A DNA stretch of 64,000 bases from Sisyra terminalis (GCA_958496175.1 OY292274.1:1612001-1676000), one strand, 5' to 3'; shown: positions 11,478-25,329, counted from the stretch's first letter. Numbers and translations are program-made. Notes: a model not told the origin generated them from the letters alone.

Positions 11478-11837
11478 TGTATGTAAAATGCACTAAAAGT
11501 ATGTGCGTAGAATAAATTGCAATTTCTTTTTCTACCAAAATCACCGATTTTGACTATGGTAAGAACTCGAACGACAACGTGGCAGTGAGTGAAATGAGCT
11601 CAAATTATTTCTGCTTTTAAAATAACTGACTTTATTTTTACACACAATTAATTTACTATAAGATGAATAATAAACATGTTTTTTTTTGTTGAAATATTTA
11701 ATATTTGATTTTTCTTTTGTAATGTTCAACATTTCTGTTTATAAAAACAATTACATTTATTCGTTGAAAAACCCTTATCTAAAAATACTTCAAACTAGTA
11801 AGCTATATATATTTATGTACATATATTCTAATACCAA
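10711..11837. other. Non-genic stretch with AT microsatellite
   Basis: The only clear feature is an (AT)n tract at about 11440-11482 that grades into ATGTATAT repeats. Several short overlapping open frames occur on both strands at 10850-11200, but none resembles a known protein. Confidence 0.5.
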
Positions 11838-12200
11838 AAGACTATGTTAGCCTAATGGTGGCTGAGTGTTCAAGGTAGCGCTTCAAAACCGGTAGGTATT
11901 GTGTTCAAATCTCGTAACGGGCAAATTTTCAGTACTTTTCAGTCTATGGATCTTTGTAAACCGTTGAGTTGATAAAGACCTTAGCTATTAAAAAGCGACA
12001 GTTATAAAAAAAAAACGATTGTGCACTTATTTACGCGCGTGAATAGTTATACTCATTTGTTACAATTAAAAAAATGTTTTTAATTTACTGCCATTATATA
12101 TTACAGTAGTACCTGATACAGTATTTCAGTTATAAGTAGTTTGTGATAACAAAAATATAATACAATTATAAACACAATTTTTAATTTTAATGTCAATATA
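11838..12200 (+). mobile_element. SINE-like element with tRNA-like head
   Basis: TAGCCTAATGG (11848-11858) fits an A box and GTGTTCAAATCTC (11901-11913) fits a B box, the internal Pol III promoter of a tRNA-derived SINE. The body (about 12010-12200) resembles part of the 1.7-kb dispersed repeat at 2210-2400. No clear poly(A) tail or target duplication is visible, so the ends are approximate. Confidence 0.5.
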
Positions 12201-12305
12201 ATTGGCAACGGTAGATTTAGGGGGGAGGGGGGCACGTACCCCACCAGGTTATTTTTGTGTACTGTGGAGATTCTATAACAGTACATACTTAGAAGTAAAT
12301 CATAT
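12195..12305 (+). mobile_element. Partial copy of the MITE at 34249-34519
   Basis: A G-rich run followed by GGCACGTACCCCACCAG and then ACTGTGGAGATTC is collinear with 34260-34350. Only the left part is present. The sequence changes just before the palindromic MITE at 12320. Confidence 0.6.
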
Positions 12306-12319
12306 GGCTCAAGTGTACC

Positions 12320-12516
12320 TTAGCACACCCACAATCTGCCAACGTTGCATTTTCGATTTTGTTATTAATTTAATTCGCGATATTTTTGTTAATTCAATTC
12401 TAATATGATATAATTCTCTCTTTTGTGGCTAAATTTTTATTATGGACCGATTTAATCGCGAATTAAATTAAAACAAAGTCGAAAATGCAACGTTGCCAAA
12501 TTGTGGGTGTGCTGAA
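12320..12516. mobile_element. 197-bp palindromic MITE
   Basis: The left arm (12320-12381, starting TTAGCACACCCACAAT) and the right arm (12455-12516) are near-perfect inverted copies of about 62 bp with a loop of about 73 bp. Two short arms and no coding capacity make this a foldback-type MITE. The superfamily is uncertain because no target duplication is clear. Confidence 0.78.
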
Positions 12517-15500
12517 ATAGAATTAAAAAGCAGTTCTCAAATTTCGACATTCCTGATCCAAGCTTATACCCGAAATTTTTCTTTTTAAAAATTGTGTTAT
12601 ATTATTGTTGATATTTCCGGAAATTATATCCGGTATTTGAGGATAAATTTGGAATCATATGATTGCTATAACCTGGTGATAAAATCATACACAAACAAAA
12701 AAAAGATTTTGTTGATCTACAACTTTAGGTGGTTTCGATTCATGCTGGAAAAACTGTGTTTTTTTTGTTATATAATTTATTTTAGCAATTTAAGAAAAGT
12801 TATGAATAGATTTAATTAATAAAGTATAATGAATATTCCTACAACTTTAAATGTAATCTTTGACTTCCAGTAAAAAATAGTGTTGATATTATAGTGTTAC
12901 ATATAGTTGAAATTGCAAACATTTAAGTAGTAGGAAATTTGGGCAACTTTATTACTGTTTATTTACAATATTAATTACAAAGCAGTATAACTACCTATGT
13001 TCAAATATGTATTCTAAAAAGTTGGTATACTAACCAAACAGTTACTCAATTACATACTTTGGAGGCTTTTTACTAGTTCAAACATATGTCGGTAAAATCG
13101 CAAGACAACACAACCCTTATCTTCTTTAAGGCACTCCTCCCCTTACATCAAATACCACACTAATTTTTCTCATTATTCTAACAAAACTAATATTACTTTG
13201 TCACAATTTGTTTGACTTGATGTTCTTTGAAATGTACTCTTTGATATGTCTATAACACTTGAAAAATACTTGAAAATTAATGGAGTGGATACATGAAAAT
13301 CTCAAGGGCTATCGACTATATAGAAAAGGGTCGGTTCAATTTCCACATCTGAAGCCGATGATATAGGATAACTAATGAAATATTATATTCAACTTATTAG
13401 AACAACTGTAATCTGTACTATTTATTATCGTATACAATAGTTTTTCATAGAATTATCTATTGAGAAATTATTATAAATGAGAAAAATGAGCAAGTTTTTG
13501 ATTTATGAAAGAAAAGTTTAACGTTTTTATTTGTTTATTTACTAGGACGTCCTTTTATCAAATCATTAAATATTTAATGTAATAATACTGATTTTTATGT
13601 TATTTTATAATGAGATTTGTAGCAAAGGTCATGATTTATCTTGTGACTCATATGAGACAAATAACATTTCGCAATATAGATAATTCATTAAAATTCCAAT
13701 GAAATTGCACTGGAAATATTAAAGCAAACTTTCTTATTAATTATATGGCATTTGCTCATTATTTTTAAGCGTCAAAGGACTAAAGAAGCAAATTTCAATA
13801 GAACCCAATATAGCTAGAAATAATAAGTAGACATCCGCGACTTTATCTGAGTGGCATAATAATATATGAAAACTATAAGATTTAATATATATTTTCTTAT
13901 TTATTCTAAAATATGCCAATCATTAAAGTTACTTTTATAACAATAAAATATTTTAATTTTGATTCGATCGATAGATATATCGTTGGCATACTAGTGGGGG
14001 AAAGTCGTACCTAAGAGTTGATCTCTTGTGGTAAGATTATCCTTTGCGATTATGCTGAAACCACTAACGCTATTTAGTTTATTTCATTGGTAAAACATAG
14101 CTCTGGACACCCCACCTCCCACCTCAATCAAATCGTAATGGAGACGTGAGCAACACATCGATTTTGACGAGGAAAAATAAAATTGTGCACGGTTGATCTA
14201 AGGTAGACATGACTTGGATCTAATGTCACTTTTATTCAAACAATAGTAAATGTAATTCCTGTTGCGTTTGGGACTTTTTATTATGCTTAATTTTAGTATT
14301 AGGACCACGTGAATATAGTCATGTGCTTCTATACTATGTTAGCAAACTCTAATGAGGAATTATCTTATCCATAGGGGTAAGCACAAGTACAAGATGATCA
14401 CTTTGTAAGGTTTTAAAAAAATCAATATATTCCAATGAAATCTCAGTTATTTTCTGGTTTTGAGTATTGTGAAAGTTGGATATAAAAATATATTAGTAGT
14501 AATCGCTTTTACTTTTGGTTTACCCTGAAGAATATATATTTTACAGCGATTCCCACTTAAGGCAATCATCTCGTACTACCTTCACCTAATTATGTCGAGT
14601 GGAAGAATAAAGCAGAAAATATCGAGACGACGTTTTCATTTTCAGTCAATCACGGTTGGGTAATCGATAATTAGTGAAAGAACTGAGCAGAAAACATAAA
14701 GAGGGCGTTCCCTCCATCAACCAATCACTGCTGAATGTTTGAAAAGTACTCGTAATAATGTATATATCGTTAACTACTGTTTTTAATCTTGTCGTTGATA
14801 CAGTGCGAATGCTGCACATTTTTAAACTAAATTTGGTGTCCAGAAACTCAAACAAAGAAATTGTATCTACTACAATACTAACATTAAAATCATTATTTAA
14901 AATATTTGGAATTTTATCTTGCTAAGAATTTGCGATCTTTTTAGTCTCGCAGTTTTGTTTTATTAAATTTTTATAACAACCACGATACTATTTTGTATTC
15001 GTTTTCGGTATACTTTAAAAATGTTTTTATGGAAATAATAAAATGTTTATGCAAACAATATGCAATTCACCAAGGTTGTTAGGACGACTATTCCTAAGCA
15101 GCGTAGTACGCAGGCGCTCACATACATAAAAAACACGGCAATGTTTTCTATTTCATTCTCCTTTTCATTAAATCTTCTGGATTTATAGGTTTATTTTCTT
15201 TAACTGTCGGTTTTTCGTTTCTTGAAATTTCAAGTCACAAGAATGCTAAAGAAGTTTTCACTTCAAAAGAATATAATTTTCCCTAAATGTTTATTTCTCG
15301 TTTTTTTTTTTACTGTTTAGAAGTTTAATTTTTTTTTTGAAACAATTTTTGATTGCAACGTTTCAGTACCTTCAATAACGTTAAAATTGAGTTTTACGAA
15401 AGCCCCAATCATTCTAATGAGTAGTTAATTGTCAGTAATAAGTTCTTTAGTTCTCTTGCCACTTAACATTGAAGAGTTATCATCATCTTTAATAACAATT

Positions 15501-17052
15501 TTGAAAAGGTTTATTGAATGACAACTAAAAAAGTTGAAACCATTTCTAAAAAAAATGAGATCCCCTAAATAATACGTAAGGGATTTATTTCAATGGTAGC
15601 CACGATAAGAGTTCGAATACAATTGACGCATGCGAGATCAGAACGATAAATTTGTTAAAAAATCACGTCAAAAATACGATCCGATGTTTTGTCAAGCCGA
15701 GATAATTATTTTTTTTCCTGCGGGACTTGGAAGCAAAAAAAAAAAAAAATACGTGACGAAGACGACATTTAAATGTCGAACAAATTTAAATGGTTTTCTT
15801 CGAGTTGGTGGTGGCTTGATATTTGTACGTACATCGCGATCGAAATCACATACAATGTGCTATTGTGCGTGGTAACATTTTCACAGAGTTACAAATAACA
15901 TCGATATGTACGATAAGCGATCTGAAACGCGTGAGGGGCCTTCCTCTAGCCGACCATCGAATTTAAAATGAAACGGGCTGGTTCCCGTTCTATGCTCCTG
16001 TTCCGATTGTTAATGTTGATAGAAGACCTTCAACGTGGAGGGTACCGAAAGCACAAATAAAACACGGTTTTGCCTAAATGCAGGGGAACATTTAGTTTAC
16101 ATTATTGCACTGAGACCGCAATCAACACATCATGTTCACCACTGATCCCTGATTGTTTTTTTTTCTGCTTGATACTCTGAAACATCCAAACGCGCATCAA
16201 CATTTCGATCGAAAAAGAAAACGTTTATAATTCCCTAAAACGTTCGTTCTTATTTAAACCAAGATAATTCGATACGGGGAAAAGTCACAAAGGGCTGAGG
16301 TGCCAGTGAAAATCTCACCCTAACCCAACCACCGAAAGATAAGCGCTCAGCTAGAACAAGGGTTAGTCACAATCTAATTACACTATCAGCGACACTATTT
16401 GTTACGTCATTGTAAATAATGCACCTCTAACTCTTACAATCCGTTTTTGTTCCGCTTTCTCTACAATTCAAGATATAAATGGTTTGTTTTTTTTCGTCAA
16501 ACTTCCCTCACGATCTCTTATAATACTATCTTCCTTTCTTTAAAGAACATACACTTTTAATTTTTCTCAAAGTGGATGAGACAGACTGGAAGATATTTAA
16601 GACTCGTTAAAGTGATTACAATAAGTGTTCATCATTCATCAAATTCTTTATCTATGTTCTAAAGAGATAGATTTATTTTTAAGCCATTAATGTGATAGAT
16701 TATGGAAAATGGTTTCTTCAATCGATCCACTTATATAATAGTAATCAAGATACTTAATTAACATTTTGATAACATTGGTTCTTTTGACGAGTAAAAGATT
16801 CCCTTACATGAAACATTGAAAACGTGAATGCATTTGTACCCATTTAAAGCTCTTAATAGAAAAAAATATAAAGATGGTTTATTTATTATTTTGTCTGCAA
16901 CTATTAACCATCGTTTTATTTATTTGACTAACGATTATTTATTCTTTAATAAAACTTATTGTAATTTAATTTCCTAACTGTAGTAATCCAAAAAAGATGA
17001 AAGAATACTTCAAAAGTTTAAATTATGAACCATTTATTAATTCTATAAGAAA
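12517..17052. other. Long AT-rich stretch without recognised genes
   Basis: I see no coding region or transposon ends over about 4.5 kb. Minor landmarks are a 16-bp palindrome CGACATTTAAATGTCG at 15763-15778, an A run at about 15736-15749, and parts somewhat richer in G+C (about 15900-16100 and 16300-16400) that might be single-copy host DNA. Nothing there supports a gene call. Confidence 0.5.
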
Positions 17053-18295
17053 TTAGCTGAACCCCGCGACTTCGTCTGCGTAACGTAGGTGTAGATTAAA
17101 TTTTCTTTTTAGATTTGCTATTTGTAGTGGTGAATGAAAATTTTTATTTTTCTTATTTCTTTTACGAAAAACATAATCATACTTAAAAACACTATTTTGT
17201 CAACTTTAAAAAGATACATTTAATAAATTGTTGAATAAAATGTTGAATAAAATATTTGTATGTAATGATCAATTAATTTTCAAAAAATTATTTATAAATA
17301 TTGTAAAAGAAAATGTTTAATTGCGTATACCTACAGTAGGTATACCTACCATTAGCCAAATAATCCATAAATCAATCAGAATCTATACATAAAAAACTAT
17401 CGTAAAGTTCAATAATGTCGGTCTTAATTATGACTTAAAACAGTAAAAAGTTATCAAAACACTGGCGTCAAAATAACAGAAGTAAAGGGTCTAGATTTAT
17501 AATAAAAGTAGAAATTCCATTTCATTGTCTCGACTCCCGAATGAACCTCTTTCCCAAAACTATTACACTACTGCAATGTACAAAACTACGGCGAAATTAA
17601 AATTTATTCAAATGCACGAAACCCAGTTCCTCCATAATCAAGTATAACCATTGTGTATCTATGCACTTATTATTAAAATATTTGAATTTCAACTATTTTC
17701 TTTCAGTTCGCCAAATTTCTCGCTATTCGATATTCGCTCACTAATGTTGAGAGCCAAAAAACTTAATGCTCACTTATAAACTTAACTAAACCATTTTCAG
17801 ATATATCTATCAGAGTTTAAATTTTAAAGCAGACCCAAAGTTTTTGTTTCCAATATTAAACCAACTTTGTTTTATAATAAAGGGTAATTACGTTTCGTTT
17901 ATAACGATACTGTGACTGATCTTCTTTATTTTGATTATCATGATTAAAAATATTTTTACAGATTATTTTCTATTTCTTAATTACCTTTCCAATGATGCAT
18001 AACTCGCTTGTCTGAAGTAATTTTTTTTTCATCCCTAGGGAATTTCTTCCTTTTTTAAGGAATAATAAGTAGCCTAACATGTGAGGGTAATTGTGTTGTA
18101 TTTTAATACCAAATTTCAAAAAATTCGGTTGTTCCGTTCTTTAGTTAAAGCGGGACACACAGACAGACAGACAGTTGAAAATTTTAATAATATTCAATTT
18201 GAAATAAGGGCCTCTTGAAACAAATATTTACCCTAAAGTTGGGTTCAAAATCGAAATGTACAGACAGACGTTAGAATTTTATATATTAGTATAGA
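17053..18295 (-). mobile_element. Non-autonomous Helitron-like element 2
   Basis: On the minus strand it begins TCTATACTAATATA after a host A and ends CAGCTAA before a host T, the A|TC...CTRR|T junctions Helitrons leave when they insert without target duplication. The 3' terminal region has the CGAAGTCGC hairpin-like segment. Its interior matches element 1 (4725-5975). A different block, about 17400-17720, matches the 38691-41022 element. No Rep/helicase gene is present. Confidence 0.8.
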
Positions 18296-18427
18296 TGAGT
18301 ATAAATCTTTATTAAGATAGCTATATAAAATAACGACGAGTAGATTGTTTTGTTGTAACAAGCCTTCACAGGCTTTGAAGATAAAAAAAAAAGAAAATCA
18401 CTAATAGCCAAAATCATGGCTATAAAT

Positions 18428-18659
18428 CAGTGGTTCTTAACCTAGTTAGAGGTACCGAGCCCCACCAGTTTCATATGGACATTCATAGACTCCTTGAAAA
18501 AATAAAATATGATTTTTAAAAACTCAAAACAGAAGTATTTGTTTAAACATAGATGCACAAAGTGAAAAAAAACAACATCAAAACATGATATTCATCGAAC
18601 CTGCAGGACCGACTCACCGAACCCTTGGGGTTCGACTAAACCCCGGTTAAAAACCACAA
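18428..18659 (+). mobile_element. 232-bp hAT MITE
   Basis: The ends are CAGTGGTTCTTAACC and GGTTAAAAACCACAA, an inverted pair of the kind seen in Charlie/Tip100-like hAT elements. The flanking 8-mers are CTATAAAT (18420-18427) and CTCTAAAT (18660-18667). They match at 7 of 8 positions, and 8 bp is the usual hAT target duplication. No coding sequence. Confidence 0.85.
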
Positions 18660-19037
18660 CTCTAAATTGTTCTCTGCTTTTTGCGTTGATTTAAATAAAA
18701 GTTGGAATCGATGAAAAAACATTTATACAATAAATGAGTATCAACATTTATCAATATTTAACCAATATTTTGTTGGAAAACAGTGTTAAGTAACGGAATT
18801 ATTAATTTCGTTCACTGAAAATTTTATCTAAACTAATGACAGTAGGTCAATCAAGTTGGGAGTATAAGCTAATACACAATGTGTATATTTACATGGAGCA
18901 CTCCCCTTGAATATACACCCTTCCAATTTTGCATGTCAAATAAAAGCTCCGAAAATAGCAAATAAGTGTTTAAAATCTTGTGAATTTAACTTTAGCAGTT
19001 TTTAAATAATTAGAGTCTCAAAAATTCAATAAATGTA

Positions 19038-19628
19038 TGGTCGTTCGGAAAGTAATTTCGTTTTATTTTGTAAACATGAATGGCAATTTTTGTACAGTGA
19101 ATAAATATTTTGTTAAACTATATATTGGCCATTTTGATTCAATACCTATTTGCCATATTTCTGACAGTAGCATGATTTTTCACTCACATTTGTGCCCATT
19201 TTTAGCTAAAAACTAATCCTGGAGGATTTTAGACTTCCTTATTTGAAGTAAAGGTTTTACGGTCTAAAAAAATTTGTAGTGCCCGATCTGTAGAATATGA
19301 TGAATATGGCACTGGGATACTGTCAATACATCATATTGCATACACATCGGTTAATCTTTTTTTGGATTTAACAGCATTTTACCTTTTGTATAGTAAAAAA
19401 GTATAATATAAGAAAAATGCTGTTTTTTGCTCCCATATTTAAAAGGACACGAACCAAAAATTACTGCGTAGAATCAATTGAGCTTTTTTACATACAAGCC
19501 TTGTTATATTAGCTTTCAAAATATGCAACGATTATTCGGCTTAATTATAAGGGGTTGGGTGCAAAAAAATTCAATTAAATCCTTCGTCAGAAAAAACGAA
19601 AAACGAAATTACTTTCCGAACAACCCAA
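19038..19628. mobile_element. Mariner-type MITE, about 590 bp
   Basis: The terminal inverted repeats share GTTCGGAAAGTAATTTCG (left near 19042, right complement ending near 19623), and both are flanked by TA-containing sequence. The sequence resembles mariner inverted repeats. I find no transposase motif inside, so it is a deletion derivative or MITE. Confidence 0.72.
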
Positions 19629-20016
19629 TAATTCACTTATCCAAACAATTATACTCTTTTGGATGGACTTTTGGTGGTTTAAGTTTTAGGTACGGCAAAA
19701 TTAATTAAGAACTTGGTAAGGATGATACTGAGCTTTGATCTCAATTGATTTTATACCTCCGACTTCAACTCCAAAAAACACCCCACAGAATTAGGTGTCT
19801 AAATGAATACCAATTCTTTTATCGGTGGAGTCGACATCTCGAAGCACTGTTTGCACCAATCTTGATCCCATTTTCATATTTATGTTTTTGATGGGTAATT
19901 TTCTTCGTTTATGATTCATGGCTTACGGTTTATTTTTTTCCGATTAATCACAGTTGATAGTTCGATGGATGATTAAGCATTTTATGTTTGTTTTCCCTCG
20001 GTTACAAATTTTCACT

Positions 20017-21154
20017 CTATACCGATTAGCCAACAAAATTTTAAAGTGTGCATTTTTTGAATTTTATTTTTTGCCAATCGATAGGAAATCGTTCTTAGAG
20101 GTTTTTGTGAAAGAAACCGTTTCGTTTGTGACAAAATAGTTTAGCAGTAATTAATTACGAAAAATTAATTAATTAATCATTTATAGTAAAGTGTTAAAAA
20201 AATAAGGTTTTAAGAAACATACAATTGCAAAAATGCGGGAAAACTTAGGAAATGGTTGGTTAAAACTAAAACTAAAAAAAAGTTAAAGAAAACTACGCAG
20301 AACTTCCCCCCTCCAAAAAAAAAAATGAAAAAAACGCAATTATGAAATTAATTTTTTGCCTCAAATTATATTTCCACAAAATTTTCCAAAATAATAAAAA
20401 TTGAAACATAATTGAACACGCTTTTTTGCCAATTTTTTTATCGTTTATGAAAATCAATTTTTCTCACAAAAAATTTTTGAATATAAATATTCCCAATAAC
20501 ACACTAAGTGTATAGAATTCAAAAGTTTTTTGGGAGAAAAATTGAGTTTCACAAACGACGAAAAATTATGTGTGAAAAGCCTGTTAACTGATGTTTTGAT
20601 TTTTGCTAGTTTGGAGAAGTTGGCCGGATCGGAAAGTGTGTAAAATATTTTCCGAATTTCAAAAAACGCTCAATGTTCTACTTCGGTTATATATTTTCAA
20701 AATTTTTTTGTGAGAAAAATTGATTTTCACAAACGATGAAAAAATTTGGGAGAAAAGCGTGTTCAATTATGTTTCGATCTTTGTTATTTTGGAAAATTTT
20801 GTGGAAATATAATTGGAGGAAAAAAATTATTTCATAATTGCCTTTTTTTTCGAAGGGGGGAAGGTTCTGTTTAGTTTTCTTTATTTTTTTTTTAGTTTTA
20901 GTTTTAACCAATTGTTTCCTAAATTTTTCCGCATTTTTGTAATTGTATGTTTCTTAAGACCGTATTTTCTCAACATTTTACTATATCAATGATTAATTAA
21001 TTAATTTTCGTAATTAATTAATTACCCCTAAATTATTATGTCACAAACGAAACGGTTTTTTTTACACAAACCTCTACGAACGATTTCCTATCGATTGGCC
21101 AAAAAAAAAATTCGGAAAATTACACTTTAAAATTTTGTTGACTAATCGGTATAG
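20017..21154. repeat. 1.1-kb foldback (inverted repeat) structure
   Basis: The left arm (about 20017-20488) and right arm (about 20690-21154) are inverted copies of one sequence, similar along their full length with scattered differences. The spacer is about 200 bp. Part of the spacer (about 20530-20620) is a direct copy of the inner end of the right arm (about 20705-20800), so the array has three related units. The outer ends are CTATACCGATTAG and its complement. A transcript across it would make a long hairpin RNA. No coding region; short open frames at 19954-20139 and 20687-20911 are incidental. Confidence 0.85.
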
Positions 21155-21537
21155 GGTAATCTTCTTTACCAATGTGATCTTAAGGTATTTATCGATTTTC
21201 ACATTGGTACAACCATCATACCAATATTTCTCAAATATATTTTTTTAAGTACGAGTATATGGTCATATAGACATAACGGAAGCTATTAAAAGCTCTCCTA
21301 TCGTTGTTTTAGAAGTACTTTTAGGCTTTTATCTTCTTGAGATTAAAATTCAAGGAGTGGCATGGATGCCAACCTACAATTTGCAAATTTATGCGATGTG
21401 GAAGCAAAACAAAAACGGTCACGCTCTAGCGAAAAAATAATCAAATGTTACCTGTTCTCTCGTTTCAAAAGCTCTTCATGAAGACAATTGACGGGTCACA
21501 TAGGAAGAATATGAGAATTGACTACTGTCCGGTATGA

Positions 21538-21990
21538 TTCATCAACGGCTCTGTGATAGATAATGGATTTGGCATTGGCATACTTGGGAAAGCTCAGAGG
21601 TATAAACTTTCTGAACCATGGGGATTAAGAACCACTATATACCAGGCTGAGACATTTGGAGTGCTGACTTGTGCGTAGGGATATTGGTACAAGGGGATAC
21701 AGGGCAACTTCAAACTACTATGGAAGTACCGGTGTATCCTAAGTTCTAACTGATCTAGCTGCCAAAAACCAAGTAACAAAGGGGTGAGTGACAGTTCTTA
21801 AGGGCTTATTGGGAAATGAAAAGATAGATTTTCTTATCCGTTGAGAGACGGTAAAACATTCGTTGGTCCAGAATCAATGTTTGGGGTCACAAAATCAGCT
21901 GTAAAAACATCAAAGAATGGCTTTATACTAAACATTATTCTTTGTGGAGCAACACGTAGATGCAATATCGTAGCAAACGAATGATGAGAA
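21538..21990 (+). pseudogene. LINE RNase H-domain remnant
   Basis: One frame reads FINGSVIDNGFGIGI and then TTIYQAETFGVLTCA. These match the start of the RNase H domain in R1/I/Jockey-type LINEs, where TDGS carries the first catalytic Asp and QAE the catalytic Glu. Here the Asp position is Asn. Further on, with frame changes, GVTKSAVKTS and WLYTKHYSLW resemble the segment downstream of RNase H. Stops and shifts break the frame. No LINE 3' end is visible. Confidence 0.62.
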
Positions 21991-23825
21991 ACCCTTTTTT
22001 AAAATTTAACCGCTTAGATACTAATATTAAAAACCATATTGAGATTTCGATATCAAGTTTTTCATAGTTGGAATGTTGTGATATTTTAAGATATTTGTAC
22101 AGCCTATTTTATTTTCACTTTTCTAAAGAATCAAATATAAATGTGACAAAAAACATAGGTACCTTAAAAGCAACAAATTTTTATCAAATTAATCTTATTA
22201 TGGAATTTTCTGCAAAAAAAGCAAATTCTTGTAGATTTTACCTCTTAAAAGTAAACCGTTGGGATTCAAGAATTAAAATTGTATTTTTCTTTTTGGATAT
22301 TTTTAGTTTTTTTTTTAATTCTCCGCGTCTCGACACATGGAGATACACCGATACCAGAAAAGTGTTTTAAGTACATACACTTTCATTATTAGGCTCTTGC
22401 TTTTTATCTGACGTATATAATTTATAATAATTCATTACAAGTAATGGAGTATCTATTAAAGCGAAAATTGATCTTAAGGCGTCTGGCATAAAGCTTTTAA
22501 AATAAAAACACAGACAAACTGTTCATTTCTTCGAAATTTCATCAGACCTTGCACCAATTGTACCAATTGTTAATATTTAACTTAATAAGATGGTAATTTA
22601 CTTGACAATTCATCAGACATTGTTAATAATATAATCATTATGGACACGATCGGGCTGATCTTGTTGGCCGTTTGTCCCCTTGTCGTAATTACAAGTTTAT
22701 ATTGGCGTCACTTAATTTTATAGATAGGTATATGACTTAATTTTAATTGCTATTGGTCGCTAATGCATATAATGTTCTATGTCATTATCGAGTTGTTCGC
22801 ACTAAATGGAAAAATTCTATATTATTAAAACACGTTTTTCATAATTCCTAAGAAAAACGCATAAACATATAATAGACAAAGAGATTGATCTATCGTTGCA
22901 CAAATTCGTATTGTGCATTTCATATATAAATTGAGAGAAAAAGAGGGAGACTATTAATTACTTTATTTATAATGCAGTTCATTTAAATAATGGTTGAATA
23001 AAACCATTTGGAACAATGTAATTGGTATGACCCGATGACCCGTTTTAATGAACAACCAACGCCAAATGAATATCACAAATCATCTGATACAATGATATCT
23101 AATGGAAAATATATCTGCATACGCAAAGTGGACAAATAGACTCTAAATTTATACCAATCCCTGATGGCCTAAACACATCAGCTTCAAGTATCAATTTCAA
23201 CACTATAACCAAAATTATTAACTCAACAAGTGCTTTTTGAATAGGCTATTACTGTCATTATTAATTTTAAGGCCAATCTCATATAGGTACTATATATACA
23301 TCGGTGTTTGATGTTATCAAAGTTAAACTCTTTTATATGTCAAAAATTTATGAATTTAAATGGCTAACCAATATATTTTTTTAATTGATAACATTTTTTT
23401 ATCAATTTATTTATGTATGAATGAAATAAACAGTTTTGAAGATGTGTAATGAAAACATGCTTAAGAGCTTTATAGGAAAAACGAAAATTAATTAGACTGC
23501 TACTTGTAATAAAGGCATTTATTTAATGTGTTGTAATATTTTTATAAATGTGGTTAAATTATTGTAATATGGAAGATTATACCAAAATGTGCTTCGTATC
23601 CTTTAGTTTTGGCCAAATTTTTGGATAAATGTTTTAAAAAAAAATGAATAAATATTCTAAATGGAACGCTTCATATCTGTAGAACAAATCTGTTCAAAAA
23701 GAACAGATTAAGTGTAATACGTAAAGCAAATGTGCATCTCCTTTGATAAAAAATATTTTAAAATGAAACAGTCTCTATTGTTGTTTTCGTTAATTACGTT
23801 AATTTACGTGGTATTGAATAAAAAA
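21991..23825. other. AT-rich non-genic stretch
   Basis: No gene, transposon end or structured repeat is recognised. The 100-residue open frame at 22068-22370 shows no known motif. Confidence 0.5.
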
Positions 23826-24918
23826 TCTTATATATAAATTGACTATCTTGCCGTGCATCCGTGCAGAATAGGCTATACGCATGCGCTCTGTTATCCCCAC
23901 TTACGCATTAAACTAATGTATTTATTGGTGAATACGTATTTCGGATTTTCAGGTTTACAATATGTGAAAGCAAAAAAGCATAATTGTCACTTATAAACTT
24001 AAACTTACCCATTTTCAGATATATCTACTTATCAGAGTTTAAAATTTAAAGCAGACCCAAAGTTTTTGTTTCTAATAATAAATCAACTTTGTTTTATATT
24101 AAGCCGTAATAACGTTTCGCTTTTAACGGACTTTGATTGATTATTAAATTTGAAATTTCGATTGTTTATTAAACGTTATCCCTTACAAACTTTGCTACCG
24201 TTTTTCACTCTTTTAGGGGAGAAATTTTCAAAAACCCTTCCTTATTATATATCTGCATCGTATAAGGAAAACACTTTCCAAATTTCATAGACACAAATGT
24301 GCACTTATATTTAAAAATACCATGTAAAACGAAAAAAAAAATAATGACCTTCTTTCTGTTAGTTAACATGACTAAAAAGCTATTTGATTTCGCACATTTG
24401 GACGTTGTACATACAAAATTGTTGGAAATAGGTGGAAAGCGTGGAAATAAATTCGAATATTTTATTAATTTTCAAAAACAATATTTGGTTTTCAAATTGT
24501 TCTAAATACCGAAGAAAAGTTGATATGGAAGTTACTATATTTTAATTGATAATGAAATATATGACAAAAAATTGCTCCCTTAATGCTTTTCAGCATAATA
24601 CATAATTGCTCCAGGTCACAACCATTGGTTCATAAAAAAATATATTTCAAAAAGTTTGATTGTTGAAAAACTTGTACTATATAAGTATTGAACTTTCATA
24701 CTAATTTAGTGAAATGACGTTATTTAAAATGTTGTTATTAAAATGAATAAAAAAACCCCTTATATTTTATTTCTTAATATAATTTTAGATAAACTTTTTT
24801 TGTATTCATAACACTTTAATTATTAAATTTTCGGTTGTTGATTAGCTCTACATTATCTCATATTAAACATTTTATTGAGATAAAACCTTTAGTTGCTAAT
24901 GAAACGGGAAACTACTAG
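23826..24918 (+). mobile_element. Non-autonomous Helitron-like element 4
   Basis: It begins TCTTATATATAAATTGAC after a host A and ends CTACTAG before a host T, the canonical Helitron junctions. The family member at 60935-62090 (minus strand) has the same ends and a closely similar interior. About 850 bp of it also occurs in inverted orientation inside the Helitron at 38691-41022. The short open frame at 24299-24505 is not a recognised protein. Confidence 0.78.
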
Positions 24919-24932
24919 TAATAAATAAAAAG

Positions 24933-25329
24933 TATAGTTGCCACGAATATTTGGTTACTATTCGGCATTTGGTCGAATACCGAATATCAAGTTTTCAAAG
25001 AAAAAAAGAAGCTCGTTCTACTCAAAAATGTATTAAGGGGACCGGAAAGTAAAGTCGTCTTCATAACATAAAATTAAAACAGTAAATTTTTAAACAAGTT
25101 TTAATGCCGGATCGATAGTATAATATTCCTCAATATCATTACCCTTTTGCGAAATAATATCAGTAAATCAGTATATCACATTTTGGACATCATATCTAAT
25201 GCATAGCATTAAGCCCATCACCCGCGAAAGGTACTAAGTGACGTCGACTATTCGACGCTTCGGCGAAAAAACTTGCCGAATTTTCGGTATTTGGCCAAAG
25301 GTATTTAATATTCGTGACATCTTTACTAG
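24933..25329. mobile_element. hAT-like MITE, about 395 bp
   Basis: The ends contain GTTGCCACGAATATT on the left and, in complement, GATGTCACGAATATT on the right, similar to the inverted repeats of a widespread hAT MITE type. AAAGTATA occurs at 24929-24936 and at 25330-25337 and could be an 8-bp target duplication. The left end would then be shorter than the right, so the exact boundary is uncertain. Confidence 0.6.

Noticed and set aside
11848..11913. Possible tRNA gene
   Set aside because: A and B boxes are present but the arms do not pair as a tRNA; better explained as a SINE head.
15763..15778. 16-bp perfect palindrome
   Set aside because: Isolated, AT-rich core, no associated structure; could be chance.
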